From Anaerolineales bacterium UBA3082 (lineage in GTDB: Bacteria > Chloroflexota > Anaerolineae > UBA7937): a stretch of 38,727 bases of DNA. Location: assembly GCA_002366595.1 (NCBI GenBank), contig DFBK01000102.1, positions 1-38,727 on the forward strand. Reading direction: 5' to 3'. Made by a program: the position numbers and the translations under genes. The notes below the pieces were generated by a model. That model made no database searches. It worked only from the letters and a program-made list of their open reading frames with translations, and was not told where the DNA came from. Numbering within the stretch: position 1 is the first letter of the stretch; every line of letters starts with the position of its first letter. Of the stretch, positions 16,834 through 24,692 are shown piece after piece.

Positions 16834-17643
16834 TTACCATGACCAGGGGAAAGAGATGATGAGGAAAGCGACCCCCAAGGCTGCGATGAGGGCGAACTCG
16901 ACCACCACACGCCTACCGATGACGCCTTCAAGATATTGCCTAGTCAATCCAGTGAAGAGATAGAAGGCTAAGATTAAGAGGCTCCCGCCCGCCAAGGCGC
17001 TTATGCCCCAGGAGTTCAGAACCCAGACGACCTCCCCCATGATGAGCCCCGCAACCAGGGCGTAGAGCCAGGTACGCCTCGCACCCCTCTCGCCCCGCAG
17101 GAGTTCCAAAGCCAAGGCCCCGCTGACCAGCGATACCCCGGTGGCTGAAAGAAGGCTACGAGCCCTCAGGCCGTAGATGAGGGCGTAAAAGAAAACGGCC
17201 GCTCCATAAACCACTACATCGAGACCCCATCGTGCCCAGAGAGAGTTCCTTTCCCCCATAGTATGATATTGACCCACGAGGATCAAGGCTAAGAGTAGGC
17301 CTGCCGAGGCGAGACCCAAGACGAAAAATAGCCTATCCGCTAGAAGATGCAAGAAGAAAAGGGCTATTGAAATCGCTACACTAGGCAGGCCGGCAAAGGC
17401 GAGACTATAGAGGGGGGAACTCTTCTCTTCCTGGGAGTGAACTAGAGAATAGACGCCAGCGATGGTTAGAAGAAGGAGCATCCCCCCCATGATCCAAGGG
17501 GTCGATATGTAGAGGGTGGTGGGGGAGCCGAAGGCCACAAAGGAGACGATATTCGTGGGCAGCCTTATGAAGCAGGAGAGGGCCAACCCAAAAAGGAGCA
17601 GGCTCACCAGGGTGCCCGTTTTCTGATAATAGACCTCTTCCAC
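16834..17643 (-). CDS. Polytopic membrane protein, unknown function
   Basis: 269 residues with about eight hydrophobic helices, for example LVSLLLFGLALSCFIRL, MGGMLLLLTIAGVYSLV, VAISIALFFLHLLADRLFF, LLLALILVGQY, VVVYGAAVFFYALIYGL, ALVAGLIMGEVVWVL, AGGSLLILAFYLFTG and VEFALIAALGVAFLII. Loops are short, with positive patches (RGERGARR). No transport or enzymatic motif was seen. It may belong to one of the small unnamed Chloroflexota membrane families. It stands alone, convergent with the stress gene and divergent from the prepilin peptidase. Confidence 0.75.
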   Translation of the reverse strand: MEEVYYQKTGTLVSLLLFGLALSCFIRLPTNIVSFVAFGSPTTLYISTPWIMGGMLLLLTIAGVYSLVHSQEEKSSPLYSLAFAGLPSVAISIALFFLHLLADRLFFVLGLASAGLLLALILVGQYHTMGERNSLWARWGLDVVVYGAAVFFYALIYGLRARSLLSATGVSLVSGALALELLRGERGARRTWLYALVAGLIMGEVVWVLNSWGISALAGGSLLILAFYLFTGLTRQYLEGVIGRRVVVEFALIAALGVAFLIISFPWSW

Positions 17644-17703
17644 TTACCCCCCTCAACGCGCACAATGCAGATGCCGCTACTCTTACCATTTTAGAGTCCT
17701 CAT

Positions 17704-17732
17704 TTGTCCTTGTCAAATGGTATTGATATAAT
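17704..17732 (+). promoter_or_regulatory. Promoter of the prepilin peptidase gene
   Basis: TTGTCC (17704-17709), 17-base spacer, TATAAT (17727-17732). The predicted start near 17739 gives a leader of only about 14 bases, enough for GGAGAA before the ATG at 17753. Confidence 0.7.
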
Positions 17733-17752
17733 GTTTTGCACGGAGAATCGGC

Positions 17753-18490
17753 ATGATCATCCTCTACTCCTTACTCGGTTTGCTCACGGGCGCTTTTCTT
17801 AACCTCGCCGCTGACGAACTGCCTCAGCGTCGTCCCCTCGGCTCACCCCGTTGCCCCTACTGCGGTCAGAACCACCTACCTCCAGAGTGGATCGCCGTTT
17901 TCAGTTTCCTTCTCCTGAGAGGACGGTGCCAACATTGCCAGGCCCCCCTCTCTCTTCGTCGGCCCCTCTTGGAACTGGGAACCATGCTCGCCTTCGCCTT
18001 CCTCTGGCAGCGGTACGGCCCAACCCCTCTACTCCTTCTCTTCACTTTCTATATCTGCATCCTCTTCTTGGTCCTGGTCATCGACTTGGAACATCGGCTC
18101 ATCTTGAATGTGGTGATCCTCCCTGCCATCCTTATGGCGGGGATAGGGAGTTCACTATCCCCAGACCCAGGCCCTCTGCGCGCCCTGGCGGGGGGGCTCA
18201 TCGGCTTCGCCTCCTTCTACCTCATCGCCCTGGCGCGAAAGGGAGGGATGGGGGCTGGAGATGTGAAACTGGCGGCCTTCATCGGCCTGGCCACGGGGTT
18301 CCCGTCGGTATTCGTAGCCCTCCTCATCGCCATCCTGGCAGGCGGGGCCACGGCTCTCGTCCTGGTACTCACTCGGGTCAAGGGTTTGAAGAGTTACATC
18401 CCTTACGGCCCCTTTCTAGTGATAGGAGGGCTGGTGGCTCTTATCTATGGCCCTCAGATCGTGGCTTGGTATCTAAGACTCTATCATTAA
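17753..18490 (+). CDS. Prepilin leader peptidase / N-methyltransferase (A24 family)
   Basis: A 245-residue inner-membrane aspartic protease that trims type IV pilin-like signal peptides. The cytoplasmic zinc tetrad is present (CPYC at 34-37, CQHC at 59-62), and both catalytic aspartates are seen: Asp110 in VIDLEHRLI and Asp169 in GMGAGDVKLAA. About seven membrane helices surround these. The N-terminal methyltransferase/zinc part shows PRCPYCGQN and ends LRRPLLELGT; the usual P-x-x-S-x-L-x-x-G-R-C is shortened to FSFLLLRGRC. No pilin, ATPase or assembly gene is nearby, so it is an orphan in this window. Confidence 0.92.
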   Translation: MIILYSLLGLLTGAFLNLAADELPQRRPLGSPRCPYCGQNHLPPEWIAVFSFLLLRGRCQHCQAPLSLRRPLLELGTMLAFAFLWQRYGPTPLLLLFTFYICILFLVLVIDLEHRLILNVVILPAILMAGIGSSLSPDPGPLRALAGGLIGFASFYLIALARKGGMGAGDVKLAAFIGLATGFPSVFVALLIAILAGGATALVLVLTRVKGLKSYIPYGPFLVIGGLVALIYGPQIVAWYLRLYH

Positions 18491-18595
18491 GCATCTTCTC
18501 GCCAAGCGTAGGTGAAAGCCACTATTCTTATAGGATAAATGAACTTCGGTTATGCATAGTCCTGTGAAATGACCCCTCATTAAGGAGGCTTAAAA

Positions 18596-19600
18596 ATGTT
18601 CGGGTTAGAGGAGTTGAAAAAGAAGATTGATGTAAAAGGGGATATGATTATATGTCCTGTTATCGGATGTGAAAACCAAGTCAAAAAGATGACAAGACGC
18701 GTCCTAAAATCATCGGATGCTTATCTTGAAAAAAGAGAAGGCGCAAAAGAGGGCTTTGAGCAATATCTTTGCAAGGAGCACAAAATCTACATCACACCGA
18801 CCACTTTTATCTATGAGGATTTGAAAGATAATTTATTATGGTACGATGCGGAGGACAAAGACCTTCTCGGTAAGATAATTGAACATAAGAGAGTTAAAGC
18901 GCAACTACACCATGATAACAGTGAAGATGCCGTTACTTGGAATGTTTTTAGATTCTTGGAAAGAAGCGAGTTGCTATCTGAATTCTTGTCAAAGTTGCGC
19001 AATGCACCAGTAGCAAATCCCGAAATAATCTACTGGTCATATTCTCAATCTCAACAAGGTGTATGGAATGAACTGAAAAAGGCAAGAGCAGAATTTGGAG
19101 AAATCCCGCAAAGAGGTTCGGAGCCTGATCTAATTGTTAACAGTGATGATGCCCTGTTTTTTATAGAAGCGAAATTAACAGCGACAAATGAAACTACTCC
19201 CAGCAACCCAAAGGAGCTAAAAAGATATTTAACGGGTGGGAATAACTGGTATGATGTAGTTTTCAAGTCTGACTATCAAACAATCGCAATCACAGATAAG
19301 AAATATGAATTGCTAAGGTTTTGGCTGCTTGGAACATGGATAGCGAAACAACAAGATCTAGATTTTTACCTTGTCAACCTGGTATTGTCTGAACGAGAAA
19401 GGGACATTGAGGCGATTTTCAAAAAGCATATCCATGAGAATCAGAGAAGGAAATTTGTACGAATCACATGGGAAGATGTATATGAGCATATTGCTAATAG
19501 TGATTTATCAAGCAGAGATAAGGATATAATGATATGGTATTTTAGGAATAAGATGATCTCGCATGATGGAGAGCTACAAAGAGCATTTTCGATACTATGA
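18596..19600 (+). CDS. PD-(D/E)xK nuclease-like protein with N-terminal Cys/His cluster
   Basis: 334 residues, not assigned to a named family. A nuclease core is suggested by SEDAVTWNVFRFLE (an E-x-x-x-T-W motif at about 109-122, common in restriction-endonuclease-like folds), then SEPDLIVN and FFIEAKLT (Asp178, Glu191, Lys193), the PD-(D/E)xK pattern. Before it, Cys20, Cys25, Cys59 and His62 (CPVIGC, CKEH) could bind zinc. The gene is clearly richer in A+T than its neighbours and uses many AAA, ATA and TTA codons, so transfer is likely. It may be a defence nuclease. AAGGAGG precedes the ATG. No methyltransferase partner is adjacent. Confidence 0.65.
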   Translation: MFGLEELKKKIDVKGDMIICPVIGCENQVKKMTRRVLKSSDAYLEKREGAKEGFEQYLCKEHKIYITPTTFIYEDLKDNLLWYDAEDKDLLGKIIEHKRVKAQLHHDNSEDAVTWNVFRFLERSELLSEFLSKLRNAPVANPEIIYWSYSQSQQGVWNELKKARAEFGEIPQRGSEPDLIVNSDDALFFIEAKLTATNETTPSNPKELKRYLTGGNNWYDVVFKSDYQTIAITDKKYELLRFWLLGTWIAKQQDLDFYLVNLVLSERERDIEAIFKKHIHENQRRKFVRITWEDVYEHIANSDLSSRDKDIMIWYFRNKMISHDGELQRAFSIL

Positions 19601-19638
19601 CGGGCGGCATGAGATAACGGTGCATAAGAGGAGGCATT

Positions 19639-20097
19639 ATGGCTAAAAGGCGCAAAACGGCGCGAGAGAAATTAGAAAAAGAGCAAGAGCCTAAGGTGGT
19701 TGATGACCCACGGGGACGGGGAAAGATGCTCATCCCCAAACCGCTCGATGTCGATGCCTTAATGCGTAAGATAGAGAAAGGGAAACTTGCTACTGTAGCC
19801 CAGATCAGAGACCGGCTGGCGAAGGATTTCGATGCCGATTTCACCTGCCCCCTGACGGCGGGAATCTTTCTTCGCATTGCATCCGAAGCAGCAGAAGAAG
19901 ATTTAGCCCAAGGAAAGAAACGAATAACCCCATATTGGCGGGTGATTAAGACGGATGGTAGCCTAAACGAAAAATTTCCCGGGGGTACAGAAGCACAAGC
20001 GGCGCGTTTGATAGAAGAAGGGCATACCATCCTACCGGGCAAGGGTAAAAAGCCACCTCGGGTAGAAGAGTTCGAAAAATCGTTGCAGGAACTGTGA
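19639..20097 (+). CDS. MGMT/ATL-like protein without the methyl-acceptor cysteine
   Basis: 152 residues. Residues about 45-135 follow the O6-alkylguanine-DNA alkyltransferase C-terminal domain: GKLATVAQIRDRLAKDF (helix-turn-helix region), LRIASEAAEE, RITPYWRVIKTDGSLNEKF and GTEAQAARLIEEGH, which parallel P-C-H-R-V-[IV]-x-x-x-G-x-L and the later R-x-x-L-L-x-x-E-G. At the active-site position the sequence is PYWR (98-101) instead of PCHR, so no cysteine can accept an alkyl group. It therefore fits the alkyltransferase-like (ATL) idea: flip and flag a lesion without repairing it (inference). The N-terminal 30 residues are highly charged. A downstream inverted repeat overlaps the stop. Confidence 0.7.
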   Translation: MAKRRKTAREKLEKEQEPKVVDDPRGRGKMLIPKPLDVDALMRKIEKGKLATVAQIRDRLAKDFDADFTCPLTAGIFLRIASEAAEEDLAQGKKRITPYWRVIKTDGSLNEKFPGGTEAQAARLIEEGHTILPGKGKKPPRVEEFEKSLQEL

Positions 20098-20135
20098 ATC
20101 GCAATGCCCCATCAGCAACGGTGTCCTTGCGATTC
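20096..20135. repeat. Inverted repeat in the leader of the four-cysteine protein
   Basis: GAATCGCAA (20096-20104) and TTGCGATTC (20127-20135), 9 bp each with a 22-base gap. It begins in the stop codon of the MGMT-like gene and could form an mRNA hairpin or be a binding site before the small gene. Confidence 0.6.
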
Positions 20136-20184
20136 GCTACGCTCACACCTTGCAAGCAGACAAGAATCAAAAGGAGGTGAAGAG

Positions 20185-20340
20185 ATGGAAGTCAAATACA
20201 CCCCCCAGGGGGAAACGGGCAAGACCTGTGCCGACTGCAAATTCTACACGCCCAAACCTGACAACCCAGGAATAGGAGATTGCTTTGGCCACGAGGTGGA
20301 GGCCAAGGGCAGTTGCAACATGTTTCAGCCCAAAGAGTAG
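20185..20340 (+). CDS. Small four-cysteine protein, HiPIP/rubredoxin-like in size
   Basis: 51 residues starting at the ATG that has AAAGGAGG about 7 bases upstream; a longer in-frame extension upstream has no ribosome site. Cysteines at 15, 18, 33 and 44 (CADCKFY, IGDCFGH, KGSCNMF) are spaced like high-potential iron-sulfur proteins (C-x2-C, then C, then C after V-x-x-x-G). A redox or metal-binding role is plausible, but no signal peptide is seen, unlike typical HiPIPs. It ends just before a strong terminator. It could equally be a small zinc protein. Confidence 0.65.
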   Translation: MEVKYTPQGETGKTCADCKFYTPKPDNPGIGDCFGHEVEAKGSCNMFQPKE

Positions 20341-20356
20341 CGAAGCGACTCCTTGA

Positions 20357-20385
20357 GGCAGCGGATTTTTTCCGCTGCCTTGTCT
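20357..20385 (+). terminator. Intrinsic terminator of the 18.6-20.3 kb patch
   Basis: GGCAGCGG (20357-20364), loop of seven bases, CCGCTGCC (20372-20379), then TTGTCTT. It closes the nuclease, MGMT-like and four-cysteine block. Confidence 0.8.
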
Positions 20386-20497
20386 TATTCCTGAGAACCT
20401 TGTGTCATCTCTAGCCCGCACGACTCAGAAGCGGAACAGTTAGGGTGAGCGCATCGCCATCCTCCATGATATAATGGCTTTGACTAGGAGAGGTTTC

Positions 20498-21247
20498 ATG
20501 AACAACGTAAGAGAATCGGCCAGGAGATTGGCTCGGCGACATCCAGGAGAACTTGTAAAGAAATTACTCCAGACTCTGGGTAGGAGGTTCTCCACCCCCC
20601 TGGGGATAGACCTGGCAAGCGGGGACCCGGGGGAGATCTTCAAGTGGTTCCTGGCCTCCATACTCTTCGGAGCCAGGATCGGGGAGAAGATAGCAGCAAA
20701 TACCTACCGGGAATTCGCAAGGGAAGGTGTCGTCACCCCCCAAAGCGTTCTCGATACCGGCTGGGATGGGCTAGTGGAGATACTCGATAGCGGGGGCTAC
20801 GTGCGATATGATTTCAAGACGGCCACCCAACTCTTAGAGATCATGGAAACGCTTCAAGAGAGATACGCGGGAGACCTCAACCTTCTACACCAACAAGCGA
20901 TAGACGAAAGGGATCTGGAATCTAGGCTCATGGAGTTTAAGGGCATAGGCCCCGTCACCACTAACATCTTTCTGAGAGAACTTCGAGGGGTTTGGGAGAA
21001 AGCGGATCCTTTGCCTAGTGATTTGGTGATTTTGGCCGCCAGGAACCTGGGCCTCACCCCGTTTGTGGGCCAAACTACCGAGGAGAGGGCCCAAAATCTC
21101 TTCGATCTGCGGGAAGCCTGCCCGGAGCCCCTTATCTTTGCCGATTTCGAGTCCGCCTTAGTCCGCCTAGGGAAGGAATGGTGTCGTAAGGAGAAGCATA
21201 CCCACTGCCCCATGCGCGAGTGGTGTGAAGGTCATCAGGCTGACTAA
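20498..21247 (+). CDS. HhH-GPD superfamily DNA glycosylase-like protein
   Basis: 249 residues, related in fold to endonuclease III. The helix-hairpin-helix is at LMEFKGIGPVTTNIFL, with a following acidic position in LPSDLVILAARNLG. The C terminus has a partial cysteine cluster: CRKEKHTHC, then REWC. EndoIII has four cysteines (C-x6-C-x2-C-x5-C); here three match and the fourth is unclear, so the Fe-S cluster is uncertain. A DNA repair role is inferred. The ATG at 20498 is preferred because AGGAGAGG lies 5 bases upstream; the ATG at 20474 is embedded in a TATAAT-like box (20470-20475). Head of a tightly packed gene run. Confidence 0.75.
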   Translation: MNNVRESARRLARRHPGELVKKLLQTLGRRFSTPLGIDLASGDPGEIFKWFLASILFGARIGEKIAANTYREFAREGVVTPQSVLDTGWDGLVEILDSGGYVRYDFKTATQLLEIMETLQERYAGDLNLLHQQAIDERDLESRLMEFKGIGPVTTNIFLRELRGVWEKADPLPSDLVILAARNLGLTPFVGQTTEERAQNLFDLREACPEPLIFADFESALVRLGKEWCRKEKHTHCPMREWCEGHQAD

Positions 21248-21263
21248 GGCAAAGAAGGAAAAG

Positions 21264-21731
21264 ATGACTAAGAAGCCCAGTAGAACGATTTTCACCCTGG
21301 GGAGCAGCACCCGTTCCGCCCAGGAGTTTTTGGATCTCCTCGCTCATTACCAGATCGAGACTATCGTTGATGTGCGCCGCTTCCCCACCTCTCGCTTCGA
21401 GCATTTCATAAAAGAAAACCTGGCTCTTCTCCTGGAAAAGAGTGGGGTCGCCTACCTCTATCTGGGGGAGGAACTGGGAGGCTACAGAAGTGGGGGATAT
21501 GAAGCCTATATGAAAAGCGAGGAGTTCGAAGCCGGGCTAGCAAGGCTGCAAGGAGTGGCGCAAAAGAAAAGGGTAGCCATTATGTGCAGCGAGAGGCTGC
21601 CTTGGAGGTGCCACCGTCGCCATATTGGAAGGGCCCTCCGAGAGCGGGGCTGGGAAGTCCGCCACATCATTGATGAGAAAAGAGAGTGGATCCCAAAGTT
21701 GAAAGAGACGGAGGGATGCAAGGGTAGATGA
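21264..21731 (+). CDS. DUF488 family protein
   Basis: 155 residues. Family features: IFTLGSSTRSAQEFLDLL near the start, IVDVRRFPTSRFEHF, VAYLYLGEELGGYRSGGYE, and VAIMCSERLPWRCHRRHI, the conserved C-S-E-x-P-x-x-C-H-R. DUF488 members are small alpha/beta proteins of unknown activity that often accompany DNA repair or stress genes. A GTG at 21225 would lengthen it by 13 residues and overlap the previous gene; the ATG at 21264 puts the conserved start in its usual place and has AAGGAA upstream. Its stop overlaps the next ATG. Confidence 0.85.
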   Translation: MTKKPSRTIFTLGSSTRSAQEFLDLLAHYQIETIVDVRRFPTSRFEHFIKENLALLLEKSGVAYLYLGEELGGYRSGGYEAYMKSEEFEAGLARLQGVAQKKRVAIMCSERLPWRCHRRHIGRALRERGWEVRHIIDEKREWIPKLKETEGCKGR

Positions 21732-22438
21732 GCATGATTAAAATCGGCTGTTGCGGATTCCCCAAGGCCAAAAGGGAATATTATACCCATTTTCGTGTGG
21801 TCGAGGTGCAGCAGATCTTCTATCACCCTCCACGAGTGGGAACTTGTGAGAAGTGGCGAGCCCAGGCTCCCCCAGGGTTCGAGTTCACCCTCAAGGCGTG
21901 GCAACTCATCACTCATAAGCCCACCTCCCCCACCTACCGCCGACTGAGGATGGAGATAGAAAAACCGAATAGGTATGGCTTCTTTCGGCCCACCGATGAG
22001 GTCTTAGCCGCTTGGGAGAGGACGAGGGAGATAGCAGAGGCCCTGGAGGCGCGCGTGGTCCTCTTCCAGTGCCCAGCCAGTTTCACCCCCACCAAGGAGC
22101 ATATCGCCGATACGCGTACCTTCTTCCAGGCGATAGAGCGAGGTGGCCTCCTCTTCGCCTGGGAGCCACGAGGAGAATGGGAAGAGGAGCAAATAAAGGG
22201 GCTTTGCCAAGAGTTGGACCTCATTCACGCCGTTGACCCCTTCCAACGCCCACCTGTCTATGGGGAGATAGCCTATTTCCGTCTTCATGGTATAGGCGGA
22301 TACAGATACCGGTACACCGATGAAGACCTAAGCCGATTGCTCCACTGGTGTCGGGAGTATAAGGAGGGGTGTTGTCTCTTCAATAATATCAACATGTTCG
22401 ATGACGCCTTGCGAATGAAGGAGATGATAGGTGGATGA
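21728..22438 (+). CDS. DUF72 family protein (short, divergent)
   Basis: 236 residues; begins MIKIGCCGFP after MS, continues YYTHFRVVEVQQIFYHPPR, FEFTLKAWQLITH, VVLFQCPASFTP and YRYTDEDLSRLLHWC, ending CLFNNINMFDDALRMKEM. These are DUF72 landmarks but diverged from the 5.8-kb paralogue, with a shorter N-terminal loop (GFPKAKREYY rather than the GTSGWSYKHW type). The start overlaps the DUF488 stop (ATGAGC). Function unknown; DUF488 plus DUF72 pairing beside an HhH protein hints at a nucleic-acid or stress task. A damaged copy of its 3' end lies at 23.45 kb. Confidence 0.88.
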   Translation: MSMIKIGCCGFPKAKREYYTHFRVVEVQQIFYHPPRVGTCEKWRAQAPPGFEFTLKAWQLITHKPTSPTYRRLRMEIEKPNRYGFFRPTDEVLAAWERTREIAEALEARVVLFQCPASFTPTKEHIADTRTFFQAIERGGLLFAWEPRGEWEEEQIKGLCQELDLIHAVDPFQRPPVYGEIAYFRLHGIGGYRYRYTDEDLSRLLHWCREYKEGCCLFNNINMFDDALRMKEMIGG

Positions 22439-23417
22439 ATGGAAAAGACAACTGAAGGCCGACCCCACAGAGTGGCTGTTGACCGAGGGCCAGCCCTGGG
22501 TCCGCTATAGAGCGATGATCGACCTCCTGGACAAGTCAGAGGAGGACTCCGAAGTCAAGGGAGCACGCCAGGAGATGCTGGAACATCCCCAAGTCCAGAG
22601 CCTCATCGAGGCTCTCAGGCAGTGGCCAGGCTACCCCCTGAAACGCCACAACGACGCCAAACACCCCCTCCACAAACTGACAGTCCTAGCCGACTTCGGG
22701 TTTGGCGCTAGCGACCCGGCCATGCCTTGGATCGTCAAGAAAGTGATGGCCCATCAATCCCCAGAAGGGGCCTTCCAGGTCACGGCCCAGATCGACCCGC
22801 GCTATGGAGGCACCGGGGAGGTCGAATGGACCTGGATGCTCTGTGACGCCCCTGCCACCCTTTATGCCCTCCTGGCTTTCGACCTGGGAGAGAACGAAGC
22901 GGTGAGGAGAGCGGTTCACCACCTGACTGGCCTCATCCGCGACAACGGCTGGCCCTGCGCCTCACAGACTGGGTTTCGCGGCCCCGGCCGCAAGGAGGAC
23001 CCCTGCCCGCTAGCCAACCTCCTGGCCCTCAAGGCCTTGGCCCAGGTACCGGAGATGCGGGACAGTGAAGCCGCTCACCTAGGAGCGGAGATGCTTCTTG
23101 GCCACTGGGAACACCAGAAGGAACGCAAAATCTACCTTTTTGGCCTCGGCACCGATTTCCGCAAACTCAAATACCCCTTCATCTGGTACGACATCTTGCA
23201 TGTGACCGACGTTCTAAGCCGCTTTCCCTTCTTGAAAAATGACCCGCGCCTTCGGGAGATGGTCGAGACCCTCGTGGCGCAACAGGATGAGCGAGGACGC
23301 TTCACCGCCTCGTCAGTTTGGATGGCCTGGAGAGAGTGGGGGTTCGGCCAGAAGAAGGAGCCTTCCCCCTGGGTCACCTTGCTGGCTCTGAGGGTCATCA
23401 AAAGGCTATATGGATAA
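22431..23417 (+). CDS. Alpha-toroid (prenyltransferase/squalene-cyclase-like fold) protein
   Basis: 328 residues starting at GTG, 8 bases inside the DUF72 stop region, with AAGGAG upstream. The sequence repeats helical pairs with G-x-[WF] turns: HQSPEGAFQ, CDAPATLYALLAF, IRDNGWPCAS, CPLANLLALKAL, DERGRFTASSVWMAW and SPWVTLLALRVIKRL. This is the layout of alpha/alpha-toroid proteins. No DxDD cyclase motif is seen, so terpenoid cyclase activity is not supported. Related proteins are often annotated only as hypothetical. Its place between DUF72 and the remnant suggests it entered the array with, or split, a duplicated DUF72 unit. Confidence 0.65.
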   Translation: MDEWKRQLKADPTEWLLTEGQPWVRYRAMIDLLDKSEEDSEVKGARQEMLEHPQVQSLIEALRQWPGYPLKRHNDAKHPLHKLTVLADFGFGASDPAMPWIVKKVMAHQSPEGAFQVTAQIDPRYGGTGEVEWTWMLCDAPATLYALLAFDLGENEAVRRAVHHLTGLIRDNGWPCASQTGFRGPGRKEDPCPLANLLALKALAQVPEMRDSEAAHLGAEMLLGHWEHQKERKIYLFGLGTDFRKLKYPFIWYDILHVTDVLSRFPFLKNDPRLREMVETLVAQQDERGRFTASSVWMAWREWGFGQKKEPSPWVTLLALRVIKRLYG

Positions 23418-23451
23418 GAATTGGCCCTTCCACCTAGAGCCCTCTTGTGCT

Positions 23452-23535
23452 AAAGTGTATAAGGAGGCCTACTGTCTCTTCAATAACATCAGCATGTTCG
23501 AGGACGCCTTGCGCATGAAGGAGATGCTAAAATGA
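23452..23535 (+). pseudogene. Remnant of a DUF72 gene 3' end
   Basis: The frame reads KVYKEAYCLFNNISMFED then ALRMKEMLK and a stop, matching the last residues of the DUF72 protein just upstream (YKEGCCLFNNINMFDD, ALRMKEM). DNA at 23458-23526 agrees with 22358-22426 at 61 of 69 positions. The remnant's TGA overlaps the next gene's ATG, as in an intact operon. No upstream part of the gene is present before about 23452. Confidence 0.8.
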
Positions 23536-23984
23536 GCGACCTCATCCTGCGCAACGCCGAAGAGAGAGATGTCCCAGCGCTCAAATCTTTAACCCTGGAA
23601 CTGCGAGGGTTAGCCGAGATAGAGACCCCCTCCTTCCAAACCGATTTCCACAAGGTATTCTCCCTCTGCATCGATGACCCCAAATGTCACATCATTGTCG
23701 CCGAGAGGGGAGCCCAGATATTGGGCCATCTCACCTTGTGGCTTCGCCCCTGCCTCTCCCATGCCGGGCTCTGTGCCCTCATCGATGAACTGATCGTCGC
23801 CGAGGGGGCCAGGGGCCAAGGCATGGGGAGGGAACTCCTGGAGGAGGCGCTGAAGCGAGCCCATGAAGCGGGTTGTGTGGAGATAGAGGTCTCTACCGGC
23901 TTCGATAATGAGCCCGCCCAAAGCCTCTATAGGTCCCAAGGCTTCGAGGAGCGCGGGCTTCTCTTCGAGCGAGATATCGCTTAA
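23532..23984 (+). CDS. GNAT family N-acetyltransferase
   Basis: 150 residues. Starts LILRNAEERDVPALKSL; the acetyl-CoA binding block is LIDELIVAEGARGQGMGREL (about 80-99), followed by ALKRAHEAGCVEIEVSTGF, and the strand YRSQGFEERGLLFERDI near the end. This is the ordinary single-domain GNAT layout, with a likely small-molecule or protein amine substrate that cannot be read from sequence. The ATG overlaps the stop of the DUF72 remnant, so it lost its original upstream partner. Confidence 0.87.
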   Translation: MSDLILRNAEERDVPALKSLTLELRGLAEIETPSFQTDFHKVFSLCIDDPKCHIIVAERGAQILGHLTLWLRPCLSHAGLCALIDELIVAEGARGQGMGRELLEEALKRAHEAGCVEIEVSTGFDNEPAQSLYRSQGFEERGLLFERDIA

Positions 23985-24016
23985 GCCTGCTCGCCCTCAA
24001 GATGAATAACCAGACT

Positions 24017-24044
24017 TTAACAAGAGGTGTTTTTGTGTTAAAAT
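24017..24044 (+). promoter_or_regulatory. Possible promoter of the histidine phosphatase gene
   Basis: TTAACA (24017-24022), 16-base spacer, TAAAAT (24039-24044). It lies inside a longer possible reading frame and, if used, implies the TTG start at 24065. Confidence 0.45.
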
Positions 24045-24064
24045 GGGTAAATACGGGAGGGGCT

Positions 24065-24688
24065 TTGGTTCTATATCTTGTGCGACATGGTGAGACGAGC
24101 CTCAATAGGGAACGCATCTTCCAAGGCCACCTCGACCCAGAACTCTCGCCTTTGGGACGGGAGCAGGCCAAGCGTCTCGCCTTGCGCTTAAAGGATGAGA
24201 AGATAGGGGCCTTCTACTCCAGTGACCTCTTAAGGGCCTACCAAACCGCCTCGGCCATCGCCGCTAAGCACCGCCAGGGTGTGACAAAGGTCAAAGAACT
24301 CCGAGGCATCGACTGTGGCGAGTGGACGGGGAAATCGGTGGAGGAGATCGAAGCGGTCTACCCTGAACTACTCATCACCTGGCGCTTCCAACCCCATCAC
24401 CATCGCATGCCTGGTGGAGAAAGCGTGGAGCAGGTACAGCGTCGCATTATCCGCGCCTGGCAGAGGATCTTGGCGGAGGAAGCGGGACACAATATATGCA
24501 TCGTCACCCACGCCATTCCGGTCAAGAGCCTCATGTGCCACTTCATGGAAGATGACCTCTCCTTGATGTGGCTTACCCCGAGGCAGGACAACGGAGCCCT
24601 TAACATCATCCATTTCGAGGGAGGGAAGCCGCGAGTGATAGAGGTGGGAAGTGTAGACCATCTTCAGGGTTTAGAAGCCCCGGGGTGA
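24065..24688 (+). CDS. Histidine phosphatase superfamily (phosphoglycerate mutase-like)
   Basis: The catalytic start LYLVRHGETSLNRERIFQG holds the R-H-G motif; the second arginine is in FYSSDLLRAYQTA, the catalytic Glu in ELRGIDCGEWTG, and the second His in ICIVTHAIPVKSL. All catalytic elements are present, giving 207 residues from a TTG codon preceded by GGGAGG (4 bases). The frame is open upstream to an ATG at 24002, but those 21 extra residues (MNNQTLTRGVFVLKWVNTGG) do not fit the family and cover a promoter-like element. Substrate unknown: phosphosugar, cobalamin precursor or other phosphomonoester. Confidence 0.85.
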   Translation: MVLYLVRHGETSLNRERIFQGHLDPELSPLGREQAKRLALRLKDEKIGAFYSSDLLRAYQTASAIAAKHRQGVTKVKELRGIDCGEWTGKSVEEIEAVYPELLITWRFQPHHHRMPGGESVEQVQRRIIRAWQRILAEEAGHNICIVTHAIPVKSLMCHFMEDDLSLMWLTPRQDNGALNIIHFEGGKPRVIEVGSVDHLQGLEAPG

Positions 24689-24692
24689 GGCG

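Noticed and set aside
22431..23417. Squalene-hopene or terpene cyclase linked to the mevalonate genes
   Set aside because: No DxDD or QW-repeat set, and the gene is far from the isoprenoid operon.
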